From assembly GCF_032922745.1 (NCBI RefSeq), contig NZ_CP136693.1, positions 4,216,001 through 4,280,000 on the forward strand: a stretch of 64,000 bases of DNA, in the 5' to 3' direction. Every line of letters starts with the position of its first letter. Position 1 is the first letter of the stretch. Below are positions 1 through 7,559 of the stretch, piece after piece. This DNA is from Marinobacter salarius. GTDB taxonomy: Bacteria; Pseudomonadota; Gammaproteobacteria; Pseudomonadales; Oleiphilaceae. Made by a program: the position numbers and the translations under genes. The notes under the pieces are model-generated. The model searched no databases, had not been told where the DNA came from, and was given only the letters and a program-made list of their open reading frames with translations.

Positions 1-238
1 TCAGGAGGTACTGGCCATCGGCCGTGGTGAAAATGGCATCGCCGTTATTACTGTATACCTCGTACAAACCCTCAGCCTCCGACTTGCGGACATCGGATAT
101 CTTCAGCCCCGGAATCGCTGCGGTGAGTTTGTCGGCAATCGCATCCTCGACCTCGCCCGCATGAGCGGTGTGAGCGCCGGCCGCCAGCGCAGTGAGCACC
201 AGAGGCAGCAGGGGTTTAAACACGTTCTTGATCAGCAT
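1..238 (-). CDS. dsbC: Thiol:disulfide interchange protein DsbC, N-terminal part (cut by window edge)
   Basis: Periplasmic disulfide isomerase that repairs wrongly paired disulfides. Only the first 79 or so residues are inside the window. The start at 238 gives a typical Sec signal peptide (MLIKN followed by a Leu/Ala-rich stretch ending in HAG), then the N-terminal dimerisation domain with the IPGLKISDVRKSEAEGLYEV pattern seen in DsbC. The catalytic CxxC thioredoxin domain lies beyond the edge, so activity cannot be judged. It follows xerD on the same strand after about 144 bp; xerD-dsbC linkage is common in pseudomonad-like genomes. Confidence 0.85.
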   Translation of the reverse strand, partial: MLIKNVFKPLLPLVLTALAAGAHTAHAGEVEDAIADKLTAAIPGLKISDVRKSEAEGLYEVYSNNGDAIFTTADGQYLL

Positions 239-382
239 ATTGGTTTCCAGTTTTCCAGAATCACGAAGGTATATAGCCTGTCAGACGGCGAATCCCGCCG
301 AGTTTGTGCGACACTACTGCCCGTAAAAAGTTCAGTGTACCAAGCGCCATGGCCGCCGACTAACCCGGGACGTTACGACACC

Positions 383-1315
383 CTAACCTCGCGGATGATG
401 AGCCTGATGCAGCGATTGCAATCGCTGACGTGCCACATGGGTGTATATCTGGGTTGTCGACAAGTCCGAATGCCCAAGCAGCATCTGGACCACGCGCAAG
501 TCCGCACCATGATTCAACAGATGCGTGGCAAAGGCATGCCGAAGAGTATGGGGTGACAGATGCTTGTGAACCCCAGCCCGGAGCGCGTAATGCTTTATCC
601 GGTGCCAGAAGGTCTGCCGAGTCATCGCGGCCGGGCGATTACCCGGAAACAGGGCATTACTGGCCCGCCCCCTGAGAAGTTCGCCCCGCCCTTCCCTCAT
701 GTAACGCACCAGCCAATCAACCGCTTCCTCGCCAAGCGGAACCAGGCGTTCTTTGTTGCCCTTGCCAACAATCCTGATCACCCCCTGGCGCAGGTTCACC
801 TCATCCACCGTTAAAGCCACAAGCTCCGAAACCCGCAAACCGCAGCCGTACAGGATTTCCATCATCGCCTTGTCGCGAAGCTCGATAGGCACCTCGGGGT
901 CAGGCTCCATCAACAGATTCTCCACATCCTCCTCCGACAGGGAATCTGGCAATCGTCGGGGAAGGCGGGGACTGTCTATTCGTAGCGTGGGGTCTTCTGC
1001 AATTACGCCTTCCCGCAAAAGGTAGCGAAAAAAACGACGCAAACCGGAAAGGCGACGCGCAGCCGTGGAGGTTTTGAAACCATCAGACAACCCACGGGAT
1101 ATCCAGCCCAGCAAATCGGTACGGCGCACCTCAGTCAGCAGGGGCTTTTCCGGCTGCTCCTGCAGCCAGGCCGCCAACCGCTCAAGATCACTCCGGTAGG
1201 CCTGACGGGTTTTTTCGCCCAACCCATCTTCAAGCCAGATAGCATCGGTGAAGCGCACAATGACCGCTTCATCCTGCGACCGAAGCTCAACTTTGGAGGT
1301 GGGTTTCCGGGGCAT
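383..1315 (-). CDS. xerD: Site-specific tyrosine recombinase XerD
   Basis: Works with XerC at dif to resolve chromosome dimers at the septum under FtsK control. The protein has 310 residues, a little longer than E. coli XerD (298). An N-terminal SAM-like core-binding domain spans about residues 18-105 and the catalytic domain about 125-300. The full tyrosine recombinase set is visible: R161, K185, H256 and R259 (HTLRH), H282 (LGHSDLSTTQIYTHV) and nucleophile Y291. XerD rather than XerC is preferred because dsbC lies directly downstream. The start at 1315 has a purine-rich AGTAGG upstream. It is separated from rplS by a terminator. Confidence 0.93.
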   Translation of the reverse strand: MPRKPTSKVELRSQDEAVIVRFTDAIWLEDGLGEKTRQAYRSDLERLAAWLQEQPEKPLLTEVRRTDLLGWISRGLSDGFKTSTAARRLSGLRRFFRYLLREGVIAEDPTLRIDSPRLPRRLPDSLSEEDVENLLMEPDPEVPIELRDKAMMEILYGCGLRVSELVALTVDEVNLRQGVIRIVGKGNKERLVPLGEEAVDWLVRYMREGRGELLRGRASNALFPGNRPAAMTRQTFWHRIKHYALRAGVHKHLSPHTLRHAFATHLLNHGADLRVVQMLLGHSDLSTTQIYTHVARQRLQSLHQAHHPRG

Positions 1316-1367
1316 AGCAGCCTACTCGAAACGAAACGGACACGGGAGATTCCGGTAACCGGACACG

Positions 1368-1393
1368 AAAAAGGCAGCCTTGGGCTGCCTTTT
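1368..1393 (-). terminator. Rho-independent terminator after rplS
   Basis: GGCAGCC at 1373-1379 pairs with GGCTGCC at 1383-1389 across a three-base loop. A T-run follows on the minus strand (A-run 1368-1372). It also has TTTT on the plus strand, so it may work both ways, but its position 33 bp after rplS makes it the end of the rpsP-rimM-trmD-rplS operon. Confidence 0.85.
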
Positions 1394-1425
1394 CCTGACG
1401 AACTGTAACCAGCAACCCGTGCTGA

Positions 1426-1782
1426 TCAGCCCAGCTTTTCCTTGATACGAGCAGCCTTACCGGACAGCTCACGCAGGTAGTAAAGCTTGGCCTGGCGAAC
1501 ATCACCACGACGCTTCACGCTGATGCTGTCGATCAGTTTGGAGAAGGTCTGGAAGGTGCGCTCAACACCCACACCGTAAGAAACTTTCCGTACAGTGAAG
1601 GAAGAGTTCATGCCACGGTTGCGCTTGCCAATCACGACGCCCTCGAACGCCTGAAGACGCTCGCGGTTGCCCTCGGTAACGCGAACCTGAATAACCACGG
1701 TATCACCCGGCGCAAAGGCAGGGATTTCCTTGGTCATCTGCTCTGATTCAATCTGACTGATGATGTTGTTCTTGCCGCTCAT
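1426..1782 (-). CDS. rplS: 50S ribosomal protein L19
   Basis: Structural protein of the large ribosomal subunit at the 30S-50S interface. The 118 residues match the usual family length (about 115). The IPAFAPGDTVVIQVRVTEG and RLQAFEGVVIGKRNRG segments are typical of L19, as is the VERTFQTFSK stretch. The start at 1782 is preceded by AGGAG. It is the last gene of the rpsP-rimM-trmD-rplS operon and is followed by a clear terminator. An N-terminal extension of about ten residues is seen in several gammaproteobacterial L19 proteins and is not unusual. Confidence 0.97.
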   Translation of the reverse strand: MSGKNNIISQIESEQMTKEIPAFAPGDTVVIQVRVTEGNRERLQAFEGVVIGKRNRGMNSSFTVRKVSYGVGVERTFQTFSKLIDSISVKRRGDVRQAKLYYLRELSGKAARIKEKLG

Positions 1783-1808
1783 CGTATGTGCTCCTGATAC
1801 CCAATCTT

Positions 1809-2568
1809 TTAATGCCCTGATGATTCAGAGGCACCCGGTTCGTTCAAAATCTCTTCCAGCAGCTCACGCTCTTCGTCCGTAAATACCCGCTTTTCCAGCA
1901 GGTCGGGGCGTCGCTCCCGGGTTCGCCTCAACGACTGTTTCAGCCGCCAACGCCGGATCTGATCATGGTGACCGCCTAACAAAACATCCGGCACAGCCTG
2001 ACCTTCGTAAACCTCCGGCCGGGTGTAGTGCGGACAATCCAGCAAACCGTCAGCAAAGGAATCCTGCTCTGCCGACTGCGCATGACCCAGCGCTCCGGGG
2101 ATGAGGCGTGTAACCGCATCAATGACAGCCATGGCCGCCAACTCGCCACCGGACAGTACAAAGTCTCCCAGTGACACCTCCCGATCGACTTCCGCCGATA
2201 TCAGGCGCTCATCAACACCCTCATACCGCCCAGCAACGAGGATAAGATTCTCTTCCGCTGCCAGCGATTCAACCACGCCCTGATTCATCGGTTCTCCCTG
2301 AGGAGACAGATAAACCACGCAAGCGCGTCCGGGAGCAGACTCTCTCGCCGCATGAATGGCATCCCGCAATGGCTGAATTTTCATCAGCATACCGGGGCCG
2401 CCACCGTAGGGCCGGTCGTTCTACTGTACGATGACGATCATGAGTGAATTCCCGAGGATTCCAGGCCGTGAACGTCAACAGACCATCACGAACGGCCCTT
2501 CCGGTAATCCCGTAATCCGTCACCGCAGCGTACATTTCCGGGAACAGACTGACTGCACCAATCCACAC
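1809..2568 (-). pseudogene. trmD: tRNA (guanine-N1)-methyltransferase TrmD, interrupted by a one-base frameshift
   Basis: TrmD methylates G37 of tRNAs that read CNN codons and prevents +1 frameshifting; it is a SPOUT-class knotted methyltransferase. The N-terminal part reads from a GTG at 2568 (MWIGAVSLFPEMY... FTHDRHRTV). The remainder continues in another frame (MLMKIQPLRDAI through VAGRYEGVDERL and LSGGELAAM). Reading across the join, removing one base from the TT at 2419-2420 restores the expected DDRPYGGGPGMLMK motif, so there appears to be a one-base insertion. Apart from that the gene is complete, with its knot motifs intact. TrmD is essential or nearly so in most bacteria, so a sequence error is a serious alternative to a true pseudogene. 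Confidence 0.88.
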
Positions 2569-2571
2569 CCG

Positions 2572-3099
2572 TCAGAACTCCGGATCCCAATCGGCCACCA
2601 AACGCGACCCGGCCAGATCCACACTCCGGATTACCTGGTCCGGAAGATAGGGAATCAGCCGCTCGCGCTGGTCAATGGAGGCGTCGGTTGCCCGCACCAC
2701 CAGGACGTCGTTGGAGCCTGTTTCTATCAGATGATGCACCTTACCCAGGCACTCATCTTCTGTCGTGAAAACGTCGAGGCCTTCCAGTTGATGCCAGTAG
2801 TACTCCCCTTCGGGAAGCTGCGGCAATTCCTCGGTAGACACGATAACGTCGGCACCACAGTAACTGTGGGCCACTTCACGATCATCAATACCTTTTAACC
2901 TGACGACGATCCCCTGGCCTTGCCGGCGACCTTCCTCAAGCTTGGCCGGGATACGCTTGCCGTTGTGGACCAAGGTCCAGTCGCGGTAGTTCAGTATTCC
3001 GTCCTTGGGGTCAGTGTAGGAGTAGACTTTAAGCCACCCCTTGACCCCAAACACCGAGGTAATCTGACCAATCACAGTTTCCTGCGAGTGTTGAGCCAT
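2572..3099 (-). CDS. rimM: Ribosome maturation factor RimM
   Basis: Helps assemble the head of the 30S subunit by binding S19. The 175 residues have the usual two-domain layout: an N-terminal RimM beta-barrel (IGQITSVFGVKGWLKVYSYTD) and a C-terminal PRC-barrel with the YYWHQLEGLDVFT motif near residue 100. RimM and TrmD reading frames are only a few bases apart (stop at 2572, GTG start at 2568), which suggests translational coupling. It is the second gene of the rpsP operon. Confidence 0.96.
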   Translation of the reverse strand: MAQHSQETVIGQITSVFGVKGWLKVYSYTDPKDGILNYRDWTLVHNGKRIPAKLEEGRRQGQGIVVRLKGIDDREVAHSYCGADVIVSTEELPQLPEGEYYWHQLEGLDVFTTEDECLGKVHHLIETGSNDVLVVRATDASIDQRERLIPYLPDQVIRSVDLAGSRLVADWDPEF

Positions 3100-3131
3100 A
3101 CCCTAACCCCGGTGGTGAAACGTTCTTTCAA

Positions 3132-3377
3132 TTACTCTGCCGCAGCGCCTTTCAGCAGCTGTGCAACGCGCTCGCTGGTCTGGGCGCCTTGACCCAGCCA
3201 ATGATCGACGCGATCACGATCAATACGCAGACGCTCTTCCTGGCCACGGGCAACCGGGTTGAAGAAACCGACGCGCTCGATAAAACGACCGTCGCGGGAT
3301 TTGCGGCTGTCTGTCACTGTCAGATGGTAGAACGGGCGCTTCTTGGAGCCGCCACGAGCCAAACGGATTATTACCAT
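3132..3377 (-). CDS. rpsP: 30S ribosomal protein S16
   Basis: Small-subunit protein needed for 30S assembly. I chose the internal ATG at 3377, giving 81 residues beginning MVIIRLARGGSKKRPFYH, because this is the invariant N-terminus of S16; the longer reading frame to 3455 has no family support. RFIERVGFFNP and the DRVDHWLGQGAQTSERV stretch are diagnostic. It is the first gene of the rpsP-rimM-trmD-rplS operon, with its promoter presumably in the 143 bp between it and ffh. Confidence 0.97.
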   Translation of the reverse strand: MVIIRLARGGSKKRPFYHLTVTDSRKSRDGRFIERVGFFNPVARGQEERLRIDRDRVDHWLGQGAQTSERVAQLLKGAAAE

Positions 3378-3520
3378 TTCGACCAATATCCTGTTCTGTT
3401 GTACGAACTTTGTACGATTCACACCCGCCAAACAAAGGCTGGCGCGAAGACCCATACTCGAAAGGGGCGCTATTCTATGCTAAATGAACGCCAAAGAAAA
3501 CAGGGAATACATCCCGGTTT

Positions 3521-4909
3521 CTACATACGCCCACGCGGGGGCATACCACCGCCTGCGCCACCCGGCGGCATCATACCGCCAAGACCACGCATCATGTTAG
3601 CCATTCCGCCTTTCTTGCCGAATTTCTTCATCATTTTCTGCATTTGCTTGTGCTGCTTAAGCAGACGATTCACATCCTGGATTTGCGTACCGGACCCCGT
3701 CGCAATGCGGCGTTTGCGGGAGTTGTTAATCACATCCGGGTAGCGGCGCTCCTTCGCCGTCATTGAGCAGATAATGGCCTCCATCTGCCCCATAGACTTG
3801 TCATTGACCTGTTGCTGGGCCATCTGCGCCATCTGACCCATGCCGGGCAGCTTATCCATCAGACCGCCGATGCCGCCCATGCTTTTCATCTGCTGAAGCT
3901 GGTCACGGAAGTCTTCAAGATCAAAGCTCTTACCTTTCTTGATCTTCTTTGTCAGTTTCTGGGCTTTCTTCTGATCAATCTTGCGCTCGGCTTCCTCTAT
4001 AAGGGAGAGCACATCCCCCATACCCAGAATCCGGGACGCCACCCTGTCAGGATGGAACGGCTCCAGGGCATCGGACTTCTCACCCACACCCAGGAACTTG
4101 ATCGGCTTGCCGGTGATGTGACGCACCGACAACGCGGCGCCGCCACGGGCGTCGCCATCGGTCTTGGTCAGGACAACGCCCGTCAGCGGCAGCGCATCGT
4201 TAAAGGCCTTGGCTGTGTTGGCTGCGTCCTGACCTGTCATGGCGTCGACCACAAACAGGGTTTCAACCGGGTTGACGGCTTTATGGAGCCGACCAATCTC
4301 GCCCATCATCTGTTCATCAACGTGCAGGCGGCCGGCCGTGTCCAGAATCACAACATCGATATGCTTCTTGCGGGCTGCATCCATGGCGCCATTGGCGATA
4401 TCAACAGGATCCTGGTCCTCAGAACTGGGAAAGAACTCCACACCCACTTCACCAGCCAGTGTTTCCAGCTGACGAATGGCCGCCGGGCGATACACGTCAG
4501 CGCTCACCACCAGAACGGACTTTTTCTGCCTCTCCTTAAGAAAGCGGGAAAGCTTGGCTACGGTCGTGGTCTTGCCGGCGCCCTGTAAGCCGGCCATCAT
4601 AATCACTGCCGGTGGCTGTACCGCCAGATTGAGGGACTCGTTACCGTCCCCCATCACGCGCTCAAGCTCCTGCTGGACAACTTTCACAAATACCTGGCCC
4701 GGACTCAGGCTACGCTGAACTTCCTGCCCGATCGCCCGCTGACGCACACCCTCAATGAATGCCTTGACCACGGGAAGGGCTACGTCCGCCTCCAACAGCG
4801 CCATGCGCACTTCACGCAGCGTTTCCTTTATATTGTCGTCGGTCAGCCGCGCCTGCCCAGATATCTTGCGCAGACTGCCGGAAAGTCGGTCCTGGAGGTT
4901 TTCAAACAT
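3521..4909 (-). CDS. ffh: Signal recognition particle protein Ffh
   Basis: GTPase subunit of the SRP; with 4.5S RNA it targets nascent inner-membrane proteins to FtsY. The 462 residues carry an N domain, a G domain with P-loop GLQGAGKT at about 107-114, DTAGRLH near 190-200 and TKTDGDARGG near 250. The methionine-rich M domain starts at about 325 and ends in a flexible tail rich in Met, Gly and Pro. It is on the same strand as, and upstream of, the rpsP operon. The 4.5S RNA gene is not in this window. Confidence 0.97.
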   Translation of the reverse strand: MFENLQDRLSGSLRKISGQARLTDDNIKETLREVRMALLEADVALPVVKAFIEGVRQRAIGQEVQRSLSPGQVFVKVVQQELERVMGDGNESLNLAVQPPAVIMMAGLQGAGKTTTVAKLSRFLKERQKKSVLVVSADVYRPAAIRQLETLAGEVGVEFFPSSEDQDPVDIANGAMDAARKKHIDVVILDTAGRLHVDEQMMGEIGRLHKAVNPVETLFVVDAMTGQDAANTAKAFNDALPLTGVVLTKTDGDARGGAALSVRHITGKPIKFLGVGEKSDALEPFHPDRVASRILGMGDVLSLIEEAERKIDQKKAQKLTKKIKKGKSFDLEDFRDQLQQMKSMGGIGGLMDKLPGMGQMAQMAQQQVNDKSMGQMEAIICSMTAKERRYPDVINNSRKRRIATGSGTQIQDVNRLLKQHKQMQKMMKKFGKKGGMANMMRGLGGMMPPGGAGGGMPPRGRM

Positions 4910-5091
4910 GTTGCTCTTCCGTACCCGGATAAATTGGTTGCATGAAACACCGGAACCCGATCAGGCTCCTTGATTCCTGTTGCATAATCGCGACATTATA
5001 ACCAGACTATCGCTCTGAAACGACCAGCCCGGTCAAATCGGCGTGGAACCCCGCCGATCTCGAGTTTGAAAGTGGTTATAAAAAGGACGTC

Positions 5092-5898
5092 ATGGGAACG
5101 CTGATCCTCGCGGTCACTTCGTTATTGCTTTACAGCGTAGGTACCGCCCTGCAGGCACTCAGCTTCCGCGGACGGGTACACACCAGCATCGCCATCACCA
5201 CCCTTATTGGCTTGCTGGCCCTGACAGCACATGGTCTGCTGATTGCACAGACCGTTCACCGTGAAGGCGGTTTCGATTTCGGCTTCTTCCAGAGTTCCGT
5301 CCTTATTTCCTGGCTGATTGCTTTTTTACTGCTTGCCCTCAACCTTCGAAAACCGGTACAAAGCCTTTTCCTCGGCGTTTACCCGCTGGCGGCACTGACC
5401 ATCATTATGAGCCTGATCACGCACTCCCCTTCCCGACTGGTGCCGGAAGACAGCTACGGTATGCTCTCCCATATCGCATTGTCGGTGACAGCCTACAGCC
5501 TGTTTACGCTGGCCGCCATACAGGCGGTACTGCTCTACCTTCAGAATCGCCAGCTCAAACAGAACTATAACAGCATCCTTATCCGCAACCTGCCACCACT
5601 ACAGACCATGGAGTCACTGCTGTTCGAGCTAGTGTGGGCAGGCGTGGTCATGCTGATTCTGGCGATTGTGACCGGCGCTCTGTTCATTGACGATCTGTTC
5701 GTCCAGGATCTGGCCCACAAAACGCTGTTCTCACTTTTGTCACTCATTGTCTTCATAGCATTGCTGATCGGGCGCTATACAAAGGGTTGGCGCGGCATTA
5801 CCGCCAGCCGCTGGACACTGGCGGGCTGCGCCCTTTTAATGCTTGCCTTCTACGGAAGCAAGTTTGTGCTGGAACTGATTTTTCACAGAGGCGGCTGA
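5092..5898 (+). CDS. Inner-membrane protein, YpjD / cytochrome c assembly (CcmC-like) family
   Basis: A 268-residue protein of about eight predicted membrane helices in the family of CcsA/CcmC-like proteins (YpjD, HemX). These are thought to act in haem handling or cytochrome assembly, but the gammaproteobacterial YpjD group has no firmly established function. His residues in the SHIALSVTAYSLFTLAAIQAVLLYLQ segment and near HKTLFSLLS match conserved positions of the family. An AAAAGGA ribosome site precedes the ATG at 5092. It is divergent from ffh (182 bp between them), a linkage common in gammaproteobacteria, and lies upstream of the CorC-like gene on the same strand. Confidence 0.8.
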   Translation: MGTLILAVTSLLLYSVGTALQALSFRGRVHTSIAITTLIGLLALTAHGLLIAQTVHREGGFDFGFFQSSVLISWLIAFLLLALNLRKPVQSLFLGVYPLAALTIIMSLITHSPSRLVPEDSYGMLSHIALSVTAYSLFTLAAIQAVLLYLQNRQLKQNYNSILIRNLPPLQTMESLLFELVWAGVVMLILAIVTGALFIDDLFVQDLAHKTLFSLLSLIVFIALLIGRYTKGWRGITASRWTLAGCALLMLAFYGSKFVLELIFHRGG

Positions 5899-5996
5899 CG
5901 CCACCACGAATCATTCCCCGGACAGACACCAACTTGACACCCCGACTTTCAACCGCCTATTTTCCCAACTTGTCGGCAACATAAGGACATTGAGTC

Positions 5997-7274
5997 TTGA
6001 ACGAGACATCGCTTACCGCGCTGTTCATCATCCTGGCAGGGCTTATCCTGCTTTCCGCCTTTTTCTCCAGTTCTGAAACCGGGATGATGTCACTGAACCG
6101 GTACCGACTGAAGCACATGGCCAAGACCGGCCATAGAGGTGCCCGGAGAGCACAATCTCTCCTTAATCGCACCGATCAGCTGATCGGCGTCATCCTGATA
6201 GGCAACAACTTCGTCAACATCTTTGCCTCGGCCATCGCCACGGTGATTGCCATCCGTATATGGGGTGATGCCGGGATTGCCATCGCCACCGTCCTGCTGA
6301 CCATCGTCATCCTGATCTTTGCTGAAGTCACACCCAAAACCCTCGCGGCCCTGTTTCCTGAAAAAATTGCCTTTCCAGCCAGCCACGTACTCGGGCCGCT
6401 ACTTAAATTACTCTATCCCGTGGTTTGGGCGGTCAATCTGTTTACGGGCGCCATCCTGAAGATCATCGGCGTGTCCGCCGACGATGCCGCCAACGAGCAC
6501 CTTAGCCGCGAAGAGCTGAGAACGCTCGTAAACGAAGCCGGCGCACTTATCCCAGCCAAACACAAGGACATGCTGGTCAGCATCCTGGACCTTGAAAAAG
6601 TAACCGTAAACGACATCATGGTGCCACGTAACGAGGTGGTCGGCATTGATCTGGATGATGATCTGGACACCATCCTGCGCCAACTGCGAAGCAGCCAACA
6701 CACTCGCTTGCCGGTGTTCAAGGGAGACATCAACAACATTCAGGGCGTACTTCACCTACGCAACGCGTCAAAACTCCTGCTTCACGATGAAATCAACAAG
6801 GCTATGCTGATGCAGTTGTGCCGTGAACCCTATTTCATTCCGGAAAGCACGCCCCTCAATACCCAGCTGATCAATTTCCAGAAGGAGAAACGACGCTTCG
6901 GCATCGTCGTTGACGAGTACGGAGAGGTGCTTGGCCTGGCGACGCTGGAAGACATCCTTGAGGAAATCGTTGGCGAATTCACCACGGATTACGCCGCCAC
7001 CAGCCCCGACATCATCCCTCAGGACGATGGCACCTACATAATCGATGGTACGTCCGCTGTTCGAACCATTAACAAGACACTTGGCTGGAAACTGCCCATT
7101 GATGGCCCCAAAACACTCAACGGTCTCATCACCGAAACTCTGGAAAACATCCCGGACACCAACGTGTGCCTGAAGGTGGGCGGACATCGTGTTGAGGTCC
7201 TCCAGATCAAGGACAACGTGGTCAAGGCTGCGATCGTTCATCCGAAAAAAAAGAAAAAGCGCGCGGCGGGTTAG
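5997..7274 (+). CDS. CorC/HlyC-family (CNNM-like, DUF21-CBS) transporter
   Basis: Membrane protein of the CNNM/CorC family, linked to Mg2+ or Co2+ efflux and resistance. The 425 residues comprise an N-terminal DUF21 domain of three to four helices (about 5-190, starting LTALFIILAGLILLSAFFSSSETGMMSLNR), a CBS pair (about 205-335, beginning VNDIMVPRNEVVGID), and a C-terminal CorC_HlyC domain (about 345-420, ending in a Lys-rich tail). The start is a TTG at 5997 with AAGGA nine bases upstream. It may be co-transcribed with the YpjD-like gene 98 bp before it. The exact ion cannot be told from sequence. Confidence 0.87.
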   Translation: MNETSLTALFIILAGLILLSAFFSSSETGMMSLNRYRLKHMAKTGHRGARRAQSLLNRTDQLIGVILIGNNFVNIFASAIATVIAIRIWGDAGIAIATVLLTIVILIFAEVTPKTLAALFPEKIAFPASHVLGPLLKLLYPVVWAVNLFTGAILKIIGVSADDAANEHLSREELRTLVNEAGALIPAKHKDMLVSILDLEKVTVNDIMVPRNEVVGIDLDDDLDTILRQLRSSQHTRLPVFKGDINNIQGVLHLRNASKLLLHDEINKAMLMQLCREPYFIPESTPLNTQLINFQKEKRRFGIVVDEYGEVLGLATLEDILEEIVGEFTTDYAATSPDIIPQDDGTYIIDGTSAVRTINKTLGWKLPIDGPKTLNGLITETLENIPDTNVCLKVGGHRVEVLQIKDNVVKAAIVHPKKKKKRAAG

Positions 7275-7559
7275 ATCATCTGGCTATAACACCTGACCAT
7301 TTAGAAAGATCAAAATTTAACCTTTCTCTTGACCGAAATGCGGTTCCACCCAAGACTGGGGTCACGTGAAAAATAGTAAAGACATGCCGGACGAAATATG
7401 ATCCGCCGTTCCTTGGGGGTGCCCCGAGAACATTAGTGGGTTTTGTTAGCGCTTGGTCATGTTACCGTGTGTTAAAATGCGGTAGATTTAACGTATAAAG
7501 AAAAAATACAGCTGTAAGCTCGGTTATGTATCCGGTTGAGGCGCACACAGGAGTCGGCC

